47,413 bases of DNA, taken from an uncultured Bacillota bacterium (GTDB lineage Bacteria > Bacillota_I > Bacilli_A > RFN20 > CAG-826). Under the pieces are notes generated by a model that did not search any database, was not told the origin of the DNA, and was given only the letters and a program-made list of their open reading frames with translations. The position numbers were made by a program, and so were the translations under genes. Positions 32,636 through 41,535 of this stretch are shown piece by piece. The first letter of the stretch is position 1. Every line of letters starts with the position of its first letter. The stretch covers positions 1 through 47,413 of the forward strand of contig CALEHV010000021.1 in the NCBI GenBank assembly GCA_937876465.1, given 5' to 3'.

Positions 32636-32979
32636 TGCTTAAAAAACTAAGAGAGGTATTACTTACAGTATTACCAACTGTTATTTATGCTCATTTTGAT
32701 TACGATAATGAGCAAAACCCCGAACCACCTTTTATTGTTTTTCAGGAAATATCTAAACGCCCACCTCAATATGCGGATGATAGACCTGTTTACTATTTAA
32801 GGACAATTCAAATTACTTTAATTACTAAAAAGAAAGACGAAGTTTTAGAAGAAAAACTCGAAAGAGCGCTCCTTAATAAAGACTATGTCTTTTCTTTATC
32901 TACTGAGTTCAAAAACTCAGATGGCTCTATTTCTAGAGTTTATGAAATTAGGCTGGAGGATTTAAAATATGCCAAATAA
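32635..32979 (+). CDS. tail completion/tail terminator protein
   Basis: A 114-residue protein matching the tail terminator slot between gp10-like and major tail genes; mixed alpha/beta (LREVLLTVLPTVIYAHFDYD, YYLRTIQITLITKKKDEVLE). ATG 32632 and 32635 are adjacent; GGAGG lies 6 bases before the second. Confidence 0.75.
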   Translation: MLKKLREVLLTVLPTVIYAHFDYDNEQNPEPPFIVFQEISKRPPQYADDRPVYYLRTIQITLITKKKDEVLEEKLERALLNKDYVFSLSTEFKNSDGSISRVYEIRLEDLKYAK

Positions 32980-33562
32980 TAAAATTACATTCGGCTTAAG
33001 GAATGTTCATTATTCCAAAGCCTCAATCAGTACTAGCGGCAGCTGGAGCTTTGCTACTCCAGTCGCACTTCCGGGAGCACAAGAGTTCTCAAGTGAAGTT
33101 GTTGGTGGATCTACCAATGTTTATGCAGATGATACTTTGTATGCATCATTAGTTCAAAATGCTGGTAGAACTTTAACTCTTAAGTTCACTGAAATCCCAG
33201 ATTCATTTAAAACTGACATCTTGGGTTATAAGACACTTGCTAACGGCAACCTAGTAGAGATTGCAAACGCACCTGTTGTAACCTTTGCTCTTGGTTTTGA
33301 ATTCCAAGGTGATGTAAAGGCAAGACGTGTCTGGTATTACTTATGTAATGTCACACCAATTAGCGAAGCCACAAAATCAAAAGCTGATTCAATTGAAGCA
33401 AATAGCATTTCATTGACTATTACAGCTAGACCAGTTGAAGTTGGCGAAGATTTAGTAACAAACTGTGTAGCAGCAAAAGGAGACAGCAACTATGCAAACT
33501 TCTTAACAACTGCTCCAACAATTCCTGTCATTCCAACTCCAAATGCTGGAGGTAATAATTAA
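32969..33562 (+). CDS. major tail protein
   Basis: A 197-residue tube protein of the phi13/TIGR01603 type: FGLRNVHYSKASI, LPGAQEFSSEVVGGSTNVYA, LTLKFTEIPDSFKTDILGY, SLTITARPVEV. It polymerises into the siphovirus tail tube. Good ribosome binding site; next gene overlaps by one base. Confidence 0.92.
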   Translation: MPNNKITFGLRNVHYSKASISTSGSWSFATPVALPGAQEFSSEVVGGSTNVYADDTLYASLVQNAGRTLTLKFTEIPDSFKTDILGYKTLANGNLVEIANAPVVTFALGFEFQGDVKARRVWYYLCNVTPISEATKSKADSIEANSISLTITARPVEVGEDLVTNCVAAKGDSNYANFLTTAPTIPVIPTPNAGGNN

Positions 33563-33918
33563 TGGAACGCACAGTTAAATTCAATGGGAGGGAGATTAGA
33601 CTTGCTTCTTCTCTTTTTACCATTATTTCTTATAGAAATGTCTTCGGGACAGAACTATTTGATGATGTAGAAAAACTTGAAAATCAACTAGATAAAAACA
33701 AAAACGATGTCGGTAAAGTTATCGATGTCCTTTTTAGATTAATTTATATCTTACACAAGCCATTCTATAACGATTCATATGATCGCTTTTTACAATCCTT
33801 TGATTTTAGTGTTTTAACTAATGTTGAAGAGTTAACTCTTTTAGCTAACACAATTGGTGAGCTTTTAGGTGATATCAAAAAGAATAGTGATGGCACTGAT
33901 GTAGGCCCAAAAAAATAA
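33562..33918 (+). CDS. tail assembly chaperone, gpG-like part
   Basis: A 118-residue protein between major tail protein and tape measure: VKFNGREIRLASSLFTIISY, then helical. It ends at TAA 33916-33918 directly after the heptamer A-AAA-AAA (33909-33915), the standard -1 slippery site. The short form is gpG; shifted ribosomes make gpGT. Confidence 0.88.
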   Translation: MERTVKFNGREIRLASSLFTIISYRNVFGTELFDDVEKLENQLDKNKNDVGKVIDVLFRLIYILHKPFYNDSYDRFLQSFDFSVLTNVEELTLLANTIGELLGDIKKNSDGTDVGPKK

Positions 33919-34106
33919 AGCCAAATGAAAACATCACGGCAAATATAATTTTCAATTTGGCTCAACTAGGAATACCGATTCGTGATGCGGTATTTTTTGA
34001 TATTTCCACGTACCTAGACATAGTCTCTATTCAAAAGAAGGTCTATTCGCAGGACGGAGGAAGTCGTACCGCAACCCAAGCGGATATTGATGCATTTATT
34101 GGTTAG
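33915..34106 (+). CDS. tail assembly chaperone, frameshifted gpT extension
   Basis: After a -1 shift on AAAAAAA the reading frame runs open for 63 codons, IKPNENITANIIFNLAQLGI to ATQADIDAFIG, ending at TAG 34104-34106 just before the tape measure ribosome binding site. It has no start codon of its own, so it is only reachable by frameshifting, as in lambda G-GT. The ending DIDAFIG is typical of such T extensions. Confidence 0.85.
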   Translation: MKPNENITANIIFNLAQLGIPIRDAVFFDISTYLDIVSIQKKVYSQDGGSRTATQADIDAFIG

Positions 34107-34117
34107 GAGGTGAGGGT

Positions 34118-36412
34118 ATGGCAGAAGCGATAAAGGGACTTAATATTAAGCTCGGACTTGATACAACAGAACTAGAAACTTCTATCAAATCCCTCAATTC
34201 CGAACTTAAAGATCAACAACGTGATTTAGCTGCTATTAATCAGAACCTTAAATATGATTCTTCTAACGTAGATCTTTGGAAACAAAAACAAGAAGCTCTT
34301 AATAGAGCACTTGAAACAACTAAGAAAAAGTTAGAAGAACAAAAGCATCAACTTGAGCTTGCAAAAGAAGGTGTCAAAGTTGGCACGGTTTCTGAACAAG
34401 AATTCAAAAAGATGCAACGCTCTGTTCAGTATACAGAAGCGGAGGTTTCTAAACTAAATAACGAACTTAAAAATACTGAAAGCAAAATCTCCAATTTAGG
34501 CAAAGTAAATATAAATGCTTTATCTAAAATTGGTTCTTCTTTAACTAAGTACATAACTGCTCCTGCTATAGCAGCTGGTACTGCTTTGACTGCTTTAGCT
34601 CTCAAAACAACTGAAACAGTTAATCAAATGTCAGACACCGCAAAGCAACTAGGAGTAGGCATTGAGTCACTTCAAAAATGGGAATATGCTACAAAGCAAC
34701 TTGGAAGTGAAACAGAGTACTTAGATAAAGCATTTCAAAAAGTAAATAATTTGTTAGCTTCAATTGCTAGTGGAGATGATGTCTCAGAAGAGCTAGCAAA
34801 AATAGGTCTAACGATGGATGATCTAGCGGGACTTGATGCTGAGGGAGCGTTTAAGAAAATAAGGAACGCAATTTCTCAAGTTGGTGATGCCTCGACTAGA
34901 ACTGCTTTAGCAAATGAGTTTTTTGGAGATAAATTAGGCACTTATCTTTCTCCTGTTTTAGCTGCAAGTGAAGCAGAACTTGAAGCATGGATGAAGGAAG
35001 CTGAAGAAGTAGGAATTGTTTCTGAAGAAGATGCAGAAATTACTGGTGCCTTAGGGAATGAGGTTTATTCGCTTAAACAAGCATTCCTTTCTCTTAAAAC
35101 CGAACTTGCTACAGCGCTTGCTCCAACTATAACTAAAATTGTTGATTATCTAAAAGATACGGTCATTCCAAAACTGAAAGAAATTATTCAAAAATGGAAA
35201 GACATGTCTTCAGGACTCAAAAAAGTTATAGCAGTAGTTGGAGGTGTTCTTGTAGCTCTAGGGCCTGTAATTACGATTGTGGTTAAGGCAATAACAACTA
35301 TAGGAAAATTAAAGGAAGCTATAACTGCGGTTGGTGGCGCAACTAAAGTTTTAGGCGCTGTTGCTAAAGCAGGGCCATGGGCTTTATTGATTGCTGTCAT
35401 TGCAGCTTTGCTTCTTCAAAACGAAAATTTTAGAGCTTTATTAAAAAGAATTTTTGATATAGTTCAGCAATTACTCGATAAGTTGATGGAACTTGTCGGA
35501 AAGATAATTGAAAAGTTAAAGCCAATTCTTGATGTTTTAATGGGTGTAATAAACCAGATCATTGATGTTTTGGTTGAAATAATAGATGGTGTTCTTGATG
35601 TGGTAATGATGGCACTTGATGAAGTAGTAAAACTACTTGAAAAGCTCATCGAACCTATCACAAGAATCATAGAAATGTTAACAGCTATTTTAGTTCCTGT
35701 TACTCAACTTATAGCAAAGGTGCTTCAAGTTGTAGCCAAGGTTCTAGAAATGGTTATTAAATTAGTGGTTCAAATCATCGAAGTTGTTATAGAACTTGTT
35801 GAAGGAATCCTACCAATAGTTATTGAAATAATTAATGTTATTGTTGAGATACTTGGAGCAGTTATTAATGTTGTTATAACTTTGCTCGACATTTTAGTGG
35901 ATATTCTTACTCCAATTTTAGAAATAATCCTTGCGATTATAGAACCATTAATAGAATTTATTTCAGGAATCATTGAGATCATTGCTTCCTTATTTGAAAT
36001 CTTGCAACCATTAATTGATGTGTTTTTAACACCTATTATGGATATTCTTTCTGTTATTTTCACAATTGTTGATGCTTTATCGCCAATTCTTACACTTATC
36101 GGAAACGTTGTAAAAGCGGTTATTCTTCCCGTTCTTCAACTTTTATTCCAGATATTAAAACCAATTCTAGATATCCTTAACGCAATTATTAGTGCTATTA
36201 AATGGATTTTAGATCATACGGTCGGTTGGATTATTAAGTTAATTGAGAAAATGTTCGGTGGTGGAGATTTCTCAGTAGAAAATTCTGTGAAGAGTGGCTC
36301 AACAACTAATAACAGCTCTGATTATTCAACAACAACAAATAATGTCACAATCAATACTTCAGGTGATGTTGACATCGATTCAATCAATGCTGCTTTAGGA
36401 GGTGCTTACTAA
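34118..36412 (+). CDS. tape measure protein
   Basis: A 764-residue tail length ruler. Residues 1-130 are coiled coil (LKDQQRDLAAINQNLK), followed by a small hydrophobic, Gly/Ala-rich section (SKIGSSLTKYITAPAIAAGT) and a helical middle. From about 400 to 690 the chain is a run of very hydrophobic roughly 11-residue units rich in Ile, Leu and Val with few charges (for example IIEVVIELVEGILPIVIEII). The end is a glycine/asparagine-rich beta tail. It is short for the family, so a tail of about 110-120 nm would be predicted by the usual 1.5 angstrom per residue rule. Confidence 0.94.
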   Translation: MAEAIKGLNIKLGLDTTELETSIKSLNSELKDQQRDLAAINQNLKYDSSNVDLWKQKQEALNRALETTKKKLEEQKHQLELAKEGVKVGTVSEQEFKKMQRSVQYTEAEVSKLNNELKNTESKISNLGKVNINALSKIGSSLTKYITAPAIAAGTALTALALKTTETVNQMSDTAKQLGVGIESLQKWEYATKQLGSETEYLDKAFQKVNNLLASIASGDDVSEELAKIGLTMDDLAGLDAEGAFKKIRNAISQVGDASTRTALANEFFGDKLGTYLSPVLAASEAELEAWMKEAEEVGIVSEEDAEITGALGNEVYSLKQAFLSLKTELATALAPTITKIVDYLKDTVIPKLKEIIQKWKDMSSGLKKVIAVVGGVLVALGPVITIVVKAITTIGKLKEAITAVGGATKVLGAVAKAGPWALLIAVIAALLLQNENFRALLKRIFDIVQQLLDKLMELVGKIIEKLKPILDVLMGVINQIIDVLVEIIDGVLDVVMMALDEVVKLLEKLIEPITRIIEMLTAILVPVTQLIAKVLQVVAKVLEMVIKLVVQIIEVVIELVEGILPIVIEIINVIVEILGAVINVVITLLDILVDILTPILEIILAIIEPLIEFISGIIEIIASLFEILQPLIDVFLTPIMDILSVIFTIVDALSPILTLIGNVVKAVILPVLQLLFQILKPILDILNAIISAIKWILDHTVGWIIKLIEKMFGGGDFSVENSVKSGSTTNNSSDYSTTTNNVTINTSGDVDIDSINAALGGAY

Positions 36413-37242
36413 TGAGAAGAAAACTATATCTAGTTAACGAAATTGGTAGCACCTTCTTTTTCGATTATTCGCACAATTGTTTGGTTGAAGAATTGGATGG
36501 TCTTGGCTTTGAATTTGATGTTGATTACGAAGACTTCGATGGCAAGTTTGTAGAGACTAAAAGAACCATACCTCAAAAGCAGCTAGATTTAACATTAATA
36601 TTCATTGACGGATATGGTGGATTTGCTCGCTGGAGAGACTATGTTACTAAAAGTAAAGAACTGCGTTTATTCTATGAAACTAGTGCCGGAAAGAAATATT
36701 GTTATGTGAACATTGTTTCTTCTTCAAAAGCACAAAAAGAAGCTAACATTTTAAGGAGCGAAATTAAGGTTGATTACCTTTCTCTTTGGCTAGTTAATAA
36801 GTCAGCTCACATTGCAGTAGAACAAACTGATGAAGGCAAAACTTATCCTTATGTTTATCCTTATGAATATGCGACTTCTTTTAATGGAAAAGTCACTGTT
36901 ACAAATGAATGTTCCAGAGAAGTACCTCTTAAGATAACAATGGTGGGTAATGTTTATAAGCCAAGAATCATTGTTAGACAAAACGAAGTCCAGATTTGTG
37001 CTTGCAGACTTTTGATCGATGAACGTGAATCTCCAACGATAGAAATTAACGCAGAGCCAACTAATCAATACATAAAGAAAATACAAGGAACTGTGGAAAC
37101 TGATATCTATGCAGAGCAGGACTTTTCATTAGAAACATTCTTGTTTTTGCCACCAGGAACTAGTGAGATCTTTTTTGATCCTGGTGTTAGAGAAAGATGC
37201 ACTTGCGATATTTCTTTTTGTGAAGAATATGTAGCAAACTAG
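36412..37242 (+). CDS. distal tail protein (Dit family)
   Basis: A 276-residue protein at the Dit position: MRRKLYLVNEIGSTFFFDYS, then LDGLGFEFDVDYEDF and TQKQLDLT-like strands, with a Galectin-like C-terminal half. It forms the hub between tail tube and baseplate. Overlaps the tape measure stop by one base. Confidence 0.85.
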   Translation: MRRKLYLVNEIGSTFFFDYSHNCLVEELDGLGFEFDVDYEDFDGKFVETKRTIPQKQLDLTLIFIDGYGGFARWRDYVTKSKELRLFYETSAGKKYCYVNIVSSSKAQKEANILRSEIKVDYLSLWLVNKSAHIAVEQTDEGKTYPYVYPYEYATSFNGKVTVTNECSREVPLKITMVGNVYKPRIIVRQNEVQICACRLLIDERESPTIEINAEPTNQYIKKIQGTVETDIYAEQDFSLETFLFLPPGTSEIFFDPGVRERCTCDISFCEEYVAN

Positions 37243-37250
37243 GAGGCCTT

Positions 37251-38312
37251 ATGGAATTGATATTTTTAAGCGAGAGAAATCTCGCTGTTTTAGATCATGG
37301 TCATGCTAGTGATGATTTTGAAATAATTCTTGATGCTTTAGTTCCACAAAAGTCAAAGTTCATAGTTAATAAACAAAGTTTAAAAGCTGGAGCTGGTGAC
37401 TATTTATTGATTAAAGATAGAAACTATTTTTATTTAGGAATAATTAATTCGATTGAGGATGAAGACAATGGAACTTTGAAAGTTACAACGAAAGATTTTC
37501 TAAGTAAATTTGATGTTACAGTTCCTGTTTCTTCCTTTAGCGGAAACATATCACAATTCTTACTAAATTTAGTTTCAAACAACTTTAAATCAAGCTCTGA
37601 TTCAAAACAAAATCTTCCTTATTTAGAAACCGAGATTGTAGCAAGTAAAAGTGGTTCATTAATTTATGACGCAGATGCCACAGCAAACATCATTGATTTA
37701 AACGAAGAATTCTCAAAAACTTATGGTATTCGTCTTGCTTATGAAATTGTCATTCAAAATGGCACCTTTTACAAAGTAAAAGTTAAAGCAGTAGCGGTTA
37801 GAAAAGGTGTAAAAATTAAAAGTACCTTAGGAACCATTTCAAACCTAACAATTAAGGATTCAAATAATGATTCTTTAAACAAAGTAATTTATGTTCCAAA
37901 AAGTGATAATACTTCTCATCGAAATACTATAAATTATTTTCTTTTAAGTGATGGAACGATTTCAACAACGGTTAGTAGTGCAAAAAGAATAGTTCCTGTT
38001 TCATTTAAATATCAAAGTTACAGTGATAAAGATTATGATTCGCTTTTAACTAAAGCAACTAAGGCTCTTATTGATTCTTCGCTTGAGCATTCCATATCTT
38101 TTGATTTTGCTAGTTCAGTAAACAAACTAGAGGGGCTTAAGGATCTAGCTGTTGGTGACTTTATCGAATTTGTAACACCATTAAAAACTTATGAAACCTT
38201 GATAACAAAGGTTAAATATAAAGGAACTTTTAACAAAGTTAATGTGACTCTTGGCGAACAGAGAGTTTCTTTAACTGACAAATTAAAACTTTTAGATAGG
38301 AGGAAAGTCTAA
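37251..38312 (+). CDS. baseplate hub/tail-associated protein (Gp37-like)
   Basis: A 353-residue protein following Dit. N-terminus MELIFLSERNLAVLDHGHAS and SLKAGAGDYLLIKDRNYFYL, later KDFLSKFDVTVPVSSF and LNKVIYVPKSDN resemble Gp37-like (ReqiPepy6 type) tail proteins of Bacillota siphophages. I see no peptidase or lysozyme motif. AGGAGG start. Confidence 0.75.
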   Translation: MELIFLSERNLAVLDHGHASDDFEIILDALVPQKSKFIVNKQSLKAGAGDYLLIKDRNYFYLGIINSIEDEDNGTLKVTTKDFLSKFDVTVPVSSFSGNISQFLLNLVSNNFKSSSDSKQNLPYLETEIVASKSGSLIYDADATANIIDLNEEFSKTYGIRLAYEIVIQNGTFYKVKVKAVAVRKGVKIKSTLGTISNLTIKDSNNDSLNKVIYVPKSDNTSHRNTINYFLLSDGTISTTVSSAKRIVPVSFKYQSYSDKDYDSLLTKATKALIDSSLEHSISFDFASSVNKLEGLKDLAVGDFIEFVTPLKTYETLITKVKYKGTFNKVNVTLGEQRVSLTDKLKLLDRRKV

Positions 38313-39094
38313 TGGCAATTATTAAAATTACATTTGATAGTGCATCTGTTACATCTAAACAAGATGCAGATTTGAACCATTTCCTTGTCTCAAGTCAAAA
38401 TGGAATTTTTGCTTGGGTTTTAGGAAGATGCCAAGCATCAACATCAAACAACTATATAAATTTTCAATCAGGATACGTGCAAGCTTATGGAAGACGTGTT
38501 TTTGTTGAAAACGGAACAAGAATTTCTATCTCACTTGATGGGAATGCATATGGTTATGTTGTTGTCAGAATTAACTTAGGTGATAATTCAGCCACTTTAG
38601 AGAAAAAAGAAGCAACATCAACTTGGCCTGTTTTAACACAAGAAGACCTTCAAAACGGAGGCCTTATCTATGAAATACCTTTAACAAGGTACACAAAAAC
38701 AACTTCATCATTAACTTTAGATTCTTCTTATACGCCACCTCAAATAGTGAGTGAATATTCTAGAGCATCTTCTTTGTGCAACAATCTTGAAAATAGAATT
38801 GATACAAAATATAGCGATGTTTGGGATTTTTATCCTGAAAGATACTCAAGTAGCAGTAACACCTATATTTTTAGAGGCATTACAACAAGCAATGCTTCAA
38901 GAGGAATTGGCTCAGTAAGCGTTGGTGGATGTACTGTTTTATTTTCGACAGCTGCTGTTAGTGGTTCTGGTGGAGTGGTTTATTACTATTATTCAGGAAG
39001 AGAAAGAAGCCTCTCCATGCAATTAACTAGCAATGGATTATACATAGAAGCTTCTGATGGGAGTCAGCCAAAATATGCAAGAGTTGTTAGGTAA
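38312..39094 (+). CDS. minor tail protein, probable receptor-binding fibre
   Basis: A 260-residue protein with a beta-rich N-terminal baseplate-attachment-like domain (ADLNHFLVSSQNGIFAW, VQAYGRRVFVENGTRISIS) and a Ser/Gly/Tyr-rich tip (GGVVYYYYSGRERSLS). Last structural gene in the tail run, the usual place of the host-binding protein. The end overlaps the nucleotidyltransferase gene. Confidence 0.7.
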   Translation: MAIIKITFDSASVTSKQDADLNHFLVSSQNGIFAWVLGRCQASTSNNYINFQSGYVQAYGRRVFVENGTRISISLDGNAYGYVVVRINLGDNSATLEKKEATSTWPVLTQEDLQNGGLIYEIPLTRYTKTTSSLTLDSSYTPPQIVSEYSRASSLCNNLENRIDTKYSDVWDFYPERYSSSSNTYIFRGITTSNASRGIGSVSVGGCTVLFSTAAVSGSGGVVYYYYSGRERSLSMQLTSNGLYIEASDGSQPKYARVVR

Positions 39095-39683
39095 ATTATT
39101 AAACGAAAAGGTACTTGCTATCTATAAATGTGGTTCAAGAATTTATGGCTTAGAAACTAATGATAGTGATGCTGATTATACAGTCATCGTCGAAAGCGAT
39201 TTTCAACCGAATGTTATTAAGTATAACAATAACGACTATTTCCTATATGGCAAAAAAGAATTCAAAGAAGCTATTTCCTTTAGTGAAGGGTATTTAAATT
39301 TTTTCTTAATTTGGATAGACAACACATGCTTGGCAAAAGAAAACTTAATTTATATAGATGATGAATATAAAAAAGAATTCTTTTCGCTCGTTGATGCCAA
39401 CTGGGATTCAAGATTTAAAAAGTGGCTCAGTAAGAATCTTGACTATTATGGTTTAAGACTAAAGTATTCTCCAACTGATAAAATACTATATAACTTATAC
39501 CGACTAAATTCTATAGTTAAAAACTATAGTAAAAAAGGAAAATTTGAATCAGTTTTCTTTGAAGAAGATAAAGCGTTATCTCTAGACTTCAAAGCTAATA
39601 TGGCAACGCGAATCTCTCATAAGGCAAAACTAGAGGAGATTTTTTCTTTCTTAAAATCAAAATTACAGGAGGGCGAAAAATGA
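39075..39683 (+). CDS. predicted nucleotidyltransferase (pol-beta superfamily)
   Basis: A 202-residue protein with the MNT motif CGSRIYGLETNDSDADYTVI (about 19-38): GS followed by D-x-D, the metal-binding pair of pol-beta-type nucleotidyltransferases. Helical C-terminal part (YNLYRLNSIVKNYSK, ATRISHKAKLEEIFSFLKSK). It could transfer a nucleotide to RNA, protein or a small molecule; substrate unknown. It sits between tail fibre and holin genes, an unusual place, so I regard it as an inserted extra gene. Start at ATG 39075 with GGGAG upstream; ATG 39057 is in frame. Confidence 0.82.
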   Translation: MQELLGKLLNEKVLAIYKCGSRIYGLETNDSDADYTVIVESDFQPNVIKYNNNDYFLYGKKEFKEAISFSEGYLNFFLIWIDNTCLAKENLIYIDDEYKKEFFSLVDANWDSRFKKWLSKNLDYYGLRLKYSPTDKILYNLYRLNSIVKNYSKKGKFESVFFEEDKALSLDFKANMATRISHKAKLEEIFSFLKSKLQEGEK

Positions 39684-39988
39684 GCTCATTAGACATTGTT
39701 CTTACAATTGTTTCAGTGGGTGGAACATTCTCATCGATTCTATTTGCTTACCTAGCTTTTAGAAGAAATGATCGTGGTGATCATAAGCAAGAAGGCAAAA
39801 ATGAAGGTGTCCTTATTTCTGATGTTGGATACATAAAATCCAGCATTGATAGGATTGAAAAATCTATGGATAAGTTGGAGCAAAACTATGCCACCCTTTC
39901 AGAAAGAGTGGTCAAAGTAGAAACCACACTTGAAGATCACATTAAAAACAAATCGATTCATAAGACCAGTGGAGGTGATAAAAAATGA
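39680..39988 (+). CDS. XhlA-like small membrane protein
   Basis: A 102-residue protein: transmembrane helix about 5-26 (IVLTIVSVGGTFSSILFAYL), basic stretch, then a coiled coil (SSIDRIEKSMDKLEQNYATL). This arrangement recalls hemolysin XhlA-type proteins found with holins. AGGAGGG start and ATGA overlap with the holin gene. Confidence 0.65.
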   Translation: MSSLDIVLTIVSVGGTFSSILFAYLAFRRNDRGDHKQEGKNEGVLISDVGYIKSSIDRIEKSMDKLEQNYATLSERVVKVETTLEDHIKNKSIHKTSGGDKK

Positions 39989-40365
39989 GTCAAATATTTG
40001 TAAACATTCTAGTTTCTGTTATCTCAGCAGGAATCCTAGCCTTGTTATCATTTGTTGGCACAAAGTTATGTGCATTTATTGATAGCAAAGTAAAAGATAC
40101 CAAAGGTAATGCGCTGCTTAAACAAGCAACTACAGTAGTGCTTAATGCTGTAAGAGCAACTTTTCAAACCTATGTTGAATCACTAAAAAACAGTGGTTCA
40201 TTTGATGGTGAGGCTCAAATTAAAGCATTAAACCAAGCTAAAGATACTGCTCTCTCGCAGCTAACTACGGAAGTTAAAGATTACATTACTTCTAACTTCG
40301 GAGATCTAAATAGCTGGATAACAACTCAAATAGAATCTTCTATTAATTTATTAAAGAATTCATAA
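39985..40365 (+). CDS. phage holin, LLH-like family
   Basis: A 126-residue protein with one N-terminal transmembrane helix (about 5-27, NILVSVISAGILALLSFVGT) and a helical cytosolic tail with KGNALLKQATTVVLNAVRAT, the LLH-type holin layout. It would make the timed membrane lesion. No endolysin follows; a terminator closes the late operon 5 bases after the stop. Confidence 0.75.
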   Translation: MSQIFVNILVSVISAGILALLSFVGTKLCAFIDSKVKDTKGNALLKQATTVVLNAVRATFQTYVESLKNSGSFDGEAQIKALNQAKDTALSQLTTEVKDYITSNFGDLNSWITTQIESSINLLKNS

Positions 40366-40369
40366 AATC

Positions 40370-40403
40370 GACCTAGTGGCCACAAGCTGCTAGGTCTTTT
40401 TTT
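40370..40403 (+). terminator. late operon terminator
   Basis: A 7-bp perfect stem GACCTAG (40370-40376) and CTAGGTC (40390-40396) followed by seven T. It marks the end of the core phage late genes. Confidence 0.9.
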
Positions 40404-40506
40404 ATTGTGTAAAAAAGATGCATTATCGTATTTTTTTGTAACGTAATATAAAAATTTATTTATTTATAAATACAAAATTGAAAGTGTAAAAAAGTGTAAA
40501 AAATTA

Positions 40507-40535
40507 TTTACAACAACATTATCATTTAGTACTAT
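40507..40535 (+). promoter_or_regulatory. promoter of the right accessory block
   Basis: TTTACA (40507-40512), a 17-base spacer, TACTAT (40530-40535). Upstream are tandem GTGTAAAAAA repeats (40482-40501, with another near 40406) that might be operator sites. Confidence 0.6.
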
Positions 40536-40554
40536 ATTTTCGAGGTAAAACATT

Positions 40555-41535
40555 ATGGGTGAAGCTGTTTCAAAATATTATGCATTTTATTTAAAAGGTC
40601 AGTATCTTGCTGCTCAAAACAAGCCTGTTGGATATCGTAGAGCACTGGATGAATATTTTAAAGCTCTTGAAATAAAAGAATGTCAACAAATATATCGTGC
40701 AATCCTAAATGCATATGTAAAGTTAAATGATATTGATAACACTATTAAATATGCTGAAAAAGCTTTTGAATTTGGTGATATTCCTGCAATGCATTTTTTA
40801 GGAAATATTTATTATCAAGAACAATTTAATAAACTGGATTTTGATGCTGCGTTTGAATGTTTTCATAAATGTATAGAGAAAAAGTATGTTCCTGCATATG
40901 TAAGCGTAGCCAAGATGTACCTGAATGGCCAACATGTAGTGAAAAGCGAAGAAAAGTATCTTGAGTTACTAAACGAAGCTTTGAAAATTAAAAGCAACGG
41001 CAATGTTGGAGAAGCCTTAGAGGAGCTAGGAGTATATTATTACTCAAAGAAGGATTTTATATCCGCTGTAAAGTACTTTAAAAAAAGCGTTGCACATGGT
41101 TGGATTCATTCAAACTTCCATTTAGCAGTTTGCTATAAAAATGGTGATGGCGTCAAAAAAGATTATGACAAATATGTCGAGCATCTATTAAATTGCTATT
41201 GTAAGGAAACATACGGAGAACTCGCTTTATTATTTTCAAATAATGAATTAGTTGAAGGTGACAACTTTATTTTTGAAACCTCGATATATTATTTAGCCAA
41301 TACAGGTGATGCCGTAGGAGCGATTGTCCTTGCAGGTATTTACGCAAGTAAAAAACCGTGCGATGAAAAACTTGTCAATTATTGGTTAGAGAAAGGATTT
41401 TCATCAGCTGCTTCAGGAAACGGATTAAAAGACGACCAAATTGAAGCAATTAAAGCATGTGTAAATCCTCAATTTCATAAAATAATTGATGATATGGCAC
41501 AGAAGTACTTAAAAATGAGGAGGTACGAAGCTTAA
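40555..41535 (+). CDS. Sel1/TPR-repeat protein
   Basis: A 326-residue soluble protein of Sel1-like helical repeats: AMHFLGNIYYQEQFNKLDFD, AYVSVAKMYLNG, LEELGVYYYSKKDFISAVKY, SNFHLAVCYKNGDGVKKDYD. Such repeats bind other proteins and are common as scaffolds or sensors. It leads an operon with an HTH-like small protein and a membrane protein, driven by its own promoter. Start supported by GAGG 9 bases upstream. Partner unknown. Confidence 0.85.
   Translation: MGEAVSKYYAFYLKGQYLAAQNKPVGYRRALDEYFKALEIKECQQIYRAILNAYVKLNDIDNTIKYAEKAFEFGDIPAMHFLGNIYYQEQFNKLDFDAAFECFHKCIEKKYVPAYVSVAKMYLNGQHVVKSEEKYLELLNEALKIKSNGNVGEALEELGVYYYSKKDFISAVKYFKKSVAHGWIHSNFHLAVCYKNGDGVKKDYDKYVEHLLNCYCKETYGELALLFSNNELVEGDNFIFETSIYYLANTGDAVGAIVLAGIYASKKPCDEKLVNYWLEKGFSSAASGNGLKDDQIEAIKACVNPQFHKIIDDMAQKYLKMRRYEA

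Noticed and set aside
35188..36063. Long open frames on the minus strand opposite the tape measure gene
   Set aside because: They mirror the Ile/Val repeat codons of the tape measure gene, lack ribosome binding sites and give low-complexity products.
37251..39094. Tail-associated endolysin or endopeptidase
   Set aside because: No NlpC/P60, CHAP, M23 or lysozyme motif could be seen in either tail protein.
40404..40554. CRISPR-like short repeats (GTGTAAAAAA)
   Set aside because: Units are 10 bases, directly adjacent and low complexity, with no spacers and no cas genes.
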